Below are positions 6,008-8,778 of a DNA stretch of 8,778 bases, in pieces. Under the pieces are notes generated by a model. That model ran no database searches and was not told the DNA's origin. It worked only from the letters and a program-made list of their open reading frames with translations. The first letter of the stretch is position 1; every line of letters starts with the position of its first letter. A program made the translations under genes and the position numbers. The DNA comes from an uncultured Bacteroides sp. (GTDB lineage: Bacteria; Bacteroidota; Bacteroidia; Bacteroidales; Bacteroidaceae): positions 1-8,778 of the forward strand of contig NZ_CASFWU010000103.1 of assembly GCF_949298305.1 (NCBI RefSeq), in the 5' to 3' direction.

Positions 6008-7090
6008 TTACAGATACTCCCTGAAAAAACGCTCAATCCGGTCGAAGGGTATTACCTTCAGGTTGTCGTACAGGTCGGTATGGTTGGCGTCGGGAAGGAT
6101 GAGCAGTTCCTTGTTGTCGCCTGTCAGTTTCTTGAAGGCGTCTTCGCTGAAGTATCGCGAATGGGCCTTTTCGCCGTGAACCATCAGGACGGCGCTGCGT
6201 ATCTCGTGGCTATATGCCAGGATGGGCATGTTGAGGAAGGACAGGGACGAAGTCTTGTTCCATCCGTCGTTCGAGTTGAGCGAACGCTTGTGGTAGCCGC
6301 GCGGCGTCTTGTAGTAGGCATAGTAGTCTTTCACGAACTGGGGCGCATCTTCAGGCAGCGGGTCCACCACACCGCCAGCCCGTTCGTAGGAGCCGTTGCG
6401 GTAGTCGGCCGTGCGCTGGGCGTTGAGCTGGCGGCGGAGTTCGTAACGCTGGTCGGCATCCATCGAGTCGAAGTAGCCGTTGGCCGTGACGCGACTCATG
6501 TCGTACATGGTCGAGGTGACCGTGGCCTTGATGCGCGTGTCGATGGCGGCGGCGTTCAGCGCCATGCCTCCCCAGCCGCAGATGCCGAGGATGCCGATGC
6601 GTTCGGGGTCCACGTCGTCGCGGGTAGACAGGTAGTCCACCGCCGCGCAGAAATCCTCCGTATTGATGTCGGGCGAAGCCACATAGCGGGGTTGGCCGCC
6701 ACTCTCACCGGTAAACGAAGGATCGAAGGCAATGGTCAGGAAGCCGCGCTCGGCCAGGGTCTGCGCATAGAGGCCCGACGCCTGCTCCTTGACGGCGCCG
6801 AAGGGGCCGCTCACGGCGATGGCCGCCAGCTTGCCCGTAGCGTTCTTCGGCACGTAGAGGTCGGCCGCCAGCGTGACGCCGTAGCGGTTACGGAAAGTCA
6901 CTTTCCGATGATTCACTTTGTCGCTCTGTGGGAACACCTTGTCCCACTCGTTGGTCAGTTCCAGTTTTTCCATATCATTTCCATTTGAAAAGTTATACTT
7001 ACCAGCAGCGGTTTCCGCACTTACTGCGGTAAAGCCTGCCAGCAGGAATGCCGCCAGCAGACACGAAAGTTTTTTCTGTCCGTTCTTCAT
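6008..7090 (-). CDS. Secreted alpha/beta hydrolase with a Cys nucleophile elbow
   Basis: This 360-residue protein has a clear Sec signal peptide (basic start, hydrophobic core about 8-20, likely cut after VSA at 23-25), so it acts in the periplasm or outside. The alpha/beta-hydrolase core runs from about 65 to 355: a strand-rich start, a likely oxyanion region at SGPFGAV (94-100), the nucleophile elbow GICGWGG at 169-175 with Cys171 instead of Ser, and the catalytic His candidate at 337 (DANHTDLYD). The acid residue is unclear: in the HGEKAHSRYFSED segment (305-317), His310 falls where I expect Asp in related YcjY/dienelactone-hydrolase-like proteins. The substrate is unknown; an esterase is most likely. 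Its stop is 115 bp from the convergent pyrF stop, and GTTGACAAG-type repeats flank it on both sides. No convincing TAnnTTTG promoter is visible in 7091-7139. Confidence 0.87.
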   Translation of the reverse strand: MKNGQKKLSCLLAAFLLAGFTAVSAETAAGKYNFSNGNDMEKLELTNEWDKVFPQSDKVNHRKVTFRNRYGVTLAADLYVPKNATGKLAAIAVSGPFGAVKEQASGLYAQTLAERGFLTIAFDPSFTGESGGQPRYVASPDINTEDFCAAVDYLSTRDDVDPERIGILGICGWGGMALNAAAIDTRIKATVTSTMYDMSRVTANGYFDSMDADQRYELRRQLNAQRTADYRNGSYERAGGVVDPLPEDAPQFVKDYYAYYKTPRGYHKRSLNSNDGWNKTSSLSFLNMPILAYSHEIRSAVLMVHGEKAHSRYFSEDAFKKLTGDNKELLILPDANHTDLYDNLKVIPFDRIERFFREYL

Positions 7091-7139
7091 ATCGAAATAC
7101 CTATTTATATATTACTCAACTTTCGCAAGCTCAAGTTGC

Positions 7140-7257
7140 AGTTGATAAGTTACAAGTTGACGAGTTACAAGGCGTTTGTAGGAGTCGTTTCAAATGGCAC
7201 TTTACCAGACAAAGCGTTCCAAACCTTGTAGACTTGTTAACTGAAGCCTTGTCAACT
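7140..7257. repeat. Second GTTGACAAG-type inverted repeat element
   Basis: The left arm 7140-7172 and right arm 7224-7257 are imperfect inverted copies around a 51-nt loop. Both outer ends (AGTTGA[T/C]AAG) and inner ends (ACAAGG) match, with one indel and scattered mismatches between. The words GTTGACGAG, CTTGTTAAC and CCTTGT are shared with the element at 5887-5996. It occupies most of the 197-bp gap between the lipoprotein stop and the hydrolase start, so it would lie in the leader or intercistronic RNA of the hydrolase. No gene is seen in this gap. Confidence 0.72.
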
Positions 7258-7287
7258 AATAAGTTAAGCATTTGCGAAACTATCCAT

Positions 7288-7809
7288 TCAGTCGCTTTCA
7301 CCCAAAGAAAGTGTGACGGTGACGTCGCCGTCGCCCAAAGCGGCTTTCAGTTCACTTTCCGTCACGTTGTCAATCTTGCCGAGGCGGGTCAATGAATAGC
7401 TGTTGCGCCCGTAGTAGATGACGAAATAGCGGCCCTGATACAGAATCAGGTCGCCCGGCACGGTCGATATCTGCTCATCGTTGCGCGGCAGGGTGGTGCC
7501 TATCGGCCCTACTTTCTCCATCCGTGCATAGTCCTCCATCTCGATGGTGAGGTCTCCCCCGGCCAGCAGCGCCTTCAGCGCACGGGTCGAAGAGTTGTCT
7601 GCCAGCGTGGCGGTAAATGTCTTTCCGCCTGTTTTCAGTCTGATTGTACTTGTTTCCATATTCTCTTGATTATCATTTTCCGGTTCTTCTTCCTCCGGCT
7701 GGGCGGGCTGTTCGGGTACAGGAGGCTCAAGCACCGGCTCGGAATCCGAGGTGCAGGCCACCATCCAGGGCAGCAACAGGAGGAGGGGAATCAACAGATA
7801 AGTCTTCAT
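7288..7809 (-). CDS. Lipoprotein with cyclophilin-like domain
   Basis: The 173-residue protein starts with a lipoprotein signal: a hydrophobic core LLIPLLLLLPW and a lipobox ending MVAC, with Cys19 as the lipidated residue. An acidic Pro/Glu linker follows at about 21-50 (PEEEEPENDN). The folded part, about 53-170, resembles the cyclophilin-like domain family PF18050: IRLKTGGKTFTATLADNSS near the start, MEDYARMEKVGPIG in the middle, then PGDLILYQGRYFVIYYGRN and LTRLGKI. Such domains are named for their fold; prolyl isomerase activity is not established. The acidic linker right after the Cys fits surface-exposed Bacteroides lipoproteins, but this is only suggestive. It lies 197 bp upstream of the hydrolase on the same strand and is divergent from the 8004 gene. 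Confidence 0.83.
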   Translation of the reverse strand: MKTYLLIPLLLLLPWMVACTSDSEPVLEPPVPEQPAQPEEEEPENDNQENMETSTIRLKTGGKTFTATLADNSSTRALKALLAGGDLTIEMEDYARMEKVGPIGTTLPRNDEQISTVPGDLILYQGRYFVIYYGRNSYSLTRLGKIDNVTESELKAALGDGDVTVTLSLGESD

Positions 7810-7837
7810 GATGAAAAAGCTTTAGGGTTTCCTGATG

Positions 7838-7845
7838 CAAAGATA
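7838..7845 (-). promoter_or_regulatory. Candidate Bacteroides -7 box for the lipoprotein gene
   Basis: Read on the minus strand, this is TATCTTTG, a match to the Bacteroides -7 consensus TAnnTTTG. It ends 28 bp before the lipoprotein ATG. No good TTTG -33 element is seen about 19-21 bp further upstream, so the call is tentative. Confidence 0.45.
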
Positions 7846-7874
7846 CGGCGGCCGAGGCCTCCGACATGTACATG

Positions 7875-7904
7875 GATTACGGAAGAAACAACGAAGATTA
7901 CGGA
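7875..7904. repeat. GATTACGGA direct repeat at 21-bp spacing
   Basis: GATTACGGA occurs at 7875-7883 and 7896-7904, a 21-bp period that places both copies on the same DNA face. The pair sits between the two divergent promoter candidates and could be an operator for either gene. A degenerate ATTACGGA-type intergenic repeat is an alternative. Nothing else in 7846-7943 is recognised. Confidence 0.4.
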
Positions 7905-7943
7905 TAGATGTACAGATTTCTTCCCCGCCCGCCCCACTTCTCC

Positions 7944-7975
7944 CTTGCTTATCTCCTTGAAATCTCCTACCTTTG
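7944..7975 (+). promoter_or_regulatory. Candidate Bacteroides promoter for the 8004 gene
   Basis: TACCTTTG at 7968-7975 fits the -7 consensus TAnnTTTG. CTTG at 7944-7947, 20 bp upstream, fits three of four bases of the -33 TTTG element. The box ends 28 bp before the ATG at 8004, the same distance as for the divergent lipoprotein promoter, so both leaders would be short. Confidence 0.55.
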
Positions 7976-8003
7976 GCCGGAAACAATTTAAGGACATCCG
8001 AGC

Positions 8004-8483
8004 ATGAACCACGAAAACAACGTTGTCGCCGCCTCAGGAAAGACGGACAACATGCCCAAAGACTACATCTACTGCCCTGCTACCGACGGAACCTGTCCCC
8101 GCGCTCCACACTGCCTGCGCGCCATCGCCTACCGCCAGCTGCCGGCAACAGAGGCTTCGGCCAAGCCAGGCCCCATCCGCATTGTACACCCCGCCTGCAT
8201 CGTCCAGGCCCAGGACGGATGCGGATACTACCGCGACAGCACGCCCGTGCGCTTTGCACGGGGCATGACCACCTTGTTTGAAGACCTTCCCCTGAAGCAG
8301 GCACGAATCGTGCGACGCAAGGTGATGGCCTGCTTCTCCTGCGAAAGCTACTTCTACCAAAGCCGCAAAGGCGAACGGCTCATCAGCCCCGATGAACAAA
8401 AAGCCATCGAGAGGGCCTTCCGTTCGGCCGGCGTGGAGACGGCTCCCCAGTACGACGGATACGAAGAAGGATTCAACTGGTAA
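8004..8483 (+). CDS. Cys-rich small protein, unknown function (possibly DUF6078)
   Basis: This 159-residue soluble protein has no signal peptide and no membrane segment. It has seven cysteines: Cys24, Cys31 and Cys37 in a YCPATDGTCPRAPHC cluster, Cys65 and Cys73 in the middle, and a CFSC pair at 110 and 113. The spacing and nearby His36 and His62 suggest a bound metal such as zinc or an Fe-S cluster, but this is inference. It resembles Bacteroidales proteins I recall as DUF6078, with limited certainty. A basic stretch (RIVRRK, 101-106) precedes the CxxC pair. ATG at 8004 is chosen because it lies 28 bp after a promoter box; Met17 is a possible later start. It is transcribed alone, followed by the palindromic array at 8497. 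Confidence 0.78.
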   Translation: MNHENNVVAASGKTDNMPKDYIYCPATDGTCPRAPHCLRAIAYRQLPATEASAKPGPIRIVHPACIVQAQDGCGYYRDSTPVRFARGMTTLFEDLPLKQARIVRRKVMACFSCESYFYQSRKGERLISPDEQKAIERAFRSAGVETAPQYDGYEEGFNW

Positions 8484-8496
8484 TCAACAACATCGC

Positions 8497-8625
8497 ACTT
8501 TATTTTTGCTTTACTCGTTTTAAAGTGTTACTTTAGTACGACTAAAGCATTACTTTAGTAGCTATAAAGCGTTACTTTAATGAGACTAAAGCAACGCTTT
8601 AAAACGAGTAAAGCAAAAATAAAGT
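8497..8625. repeat. Symmetric palindromic array of twelve CTTTA/TAAAG pentamers
   Basis: The outer arms 8497-8537 and 8585-8625 are inverted copies matching at 39 of 41 positions. Inside lie four units of TAAAG-N5-CTTTA starting at 8521, 8543, 8565 and 8587, an exact 22-bp period with varied 5-bp loops and 7-bp spacers. Half-units continue the phase outward (CTTTA at 8509, TAAAG at 8609), and the end pentamers sit 11 bp further out (8498 and 8620). All twelve are symmetric about base 8561. It fills most of the 200 bp between the Cys-rich gene and the HD gene; no gene is seen here. It has no U-tract after the stem, so a plain terminator is unlikely. Confidence 0.93.
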
Positions 8626-8683
8626 AAAGACGCCTGCCAGCCTCATCCCCATGTAAGTAAAACCACCAACCTGTTTATCAGCC

Positions 8684-8778
8684 ATGAGCTACGAACGAAA
8701 AATCATCAACGACCCGGTATTCGGGTTCATCAACCTGCCCAAGGGGCTGCTCTACGACCTCGTGCGCCATCCCCTGCT
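8684..8778 (+). CDS. HD-domain phosphohydrolase-like protein, 5' fragment
   Basis: Only the first 31 codons are present; the gene runs off the right edge. The start MSYERKIINDPVFGFINLP, followed by a Leu-rich helix and VRHPL, matches the N-terminus of Bacteroidales HD-domain proteins related to dGTP triphosphohydrolases and SAMHD1. In these, a DPV/I-G-I-L start leads to a helix and later an H...HD metal site. The HD residues lie beyond the window, so activity cannot be judged. ATG at 8684 is the natural start, 58 bp after the palindromic array. In Bacteroides such a gene often precedes lpxD, but that cannot be seen here. Confidence 0.72.
   Translation, partial: MSYERKIINDPVFGFINLPKGLLYDLVRHPL

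Noticed and set aside
6080..6988. Long rightward open frame of 302 codons opposite the hydrolase gene
   Set aside because: It is a shadow of the hydrolase gene in GC-rich DNA; the protein is Val/Gly/Arg-rich with no family likeness.
5887..7257. Insertion sequence between the two repeat elements
   Set aside because: The enclosed gene is a secreted hydrolase, not a transposase, and no target-site duplication is visible.
7865..7874. CATGTACATG palindrome as a further copy of the 2122-2197 blocks
   Set aside because: It shares only CATGTAC and lacks the CCC/GGG part; a 10-bp palindrome of this kind can occur by chance.
8501..8621. TATTTTTG at 8501-8508 and its mirror at 8614-8621 as promoters
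   Set aside because: Both fit TAnnTTTG but point into the array, lack a TTTG -33 element and follow from the AT-rich palindrome ends.
8497..8625. CRISPR array
   Set aside because: Units are 15-bp palindromes with 7-bp spacers and perfect mirror symmetry; there are no long unique spacers and no cas genes.

Overview
The window looks like chromosomal DNA from a gut Bacteroidales member, most likely Bacteroides. The reasons are the gene order purM / prfA / pyrF, protein families typical of that group (a DUF4153 membrane protein, a cyclophilin-like lipoprotein, a secreted Cys-type alpha/beta hydrolase), near-absence of Shine-Dalgarno sequences, and promoter candidates of the Bacteroides TAnnTTTG type. 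The species cannot be named from the sequence alone.

Layout. Positions 1-5892 form one rightward block. It starts with the 3' end of purM (purine synthesis) and continues with an accessory group: a 29-residue membrane miniprotein candidate, two small three-helix membrane proteins and a Fic-family AMP-transferase with its own inhibitory helix. A 76-bp nested palindrome (2122-2197) follows, then prfA (release factor 1), a DUF4153 membrane protein and pyrF (OMP decarboxylase). The gaps are 13-36 bp except for the 123 bp holding the palindrome, so much of the block may be co-transcribed. Positions 6008-7809 are leftward: a secreted alpha/beta hydrolase and, upstream of it, a cyclophilin-like lipoprotein. 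The hydrolase has a GTTGACAAG-type repeat element on each side (5887-5996 and 7140-7257), and the left one supplies the pyrF stop codon. A divergent promoter region (7810-8003) separates the lipoprotein from a rightward Cys-rich small protein (8004-8483). Next comes a very regular palindromic array (8497-8625), and then the 5' end of an HD-domain phosphohydrolase gene running off the window.

The housekeeping genes (purM, prfA, pyrF) are rich in C/G-ending codons. The Fic group and the first half of the DUF4153 gene are visibly less so, which fits accessory genes nested in a conserved neighbourhood.

The most unusual content is non-coding. Two intergenic palindromic elements with unrelated sequences share one design. 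The one at 8497-8625 has twelve CTTTA/TAAAG pentamers placed symmetrically about base 8561, with an exact 22-bp period in its core. The one at 2122-2197 has four CATGTACCC/GGGTACATG blocks at a 42-bp period. The protein-level candidate for something undescribed is the Fic enzyme grouped with two or three tiny membrane proteins; the link rests on adjacency only.
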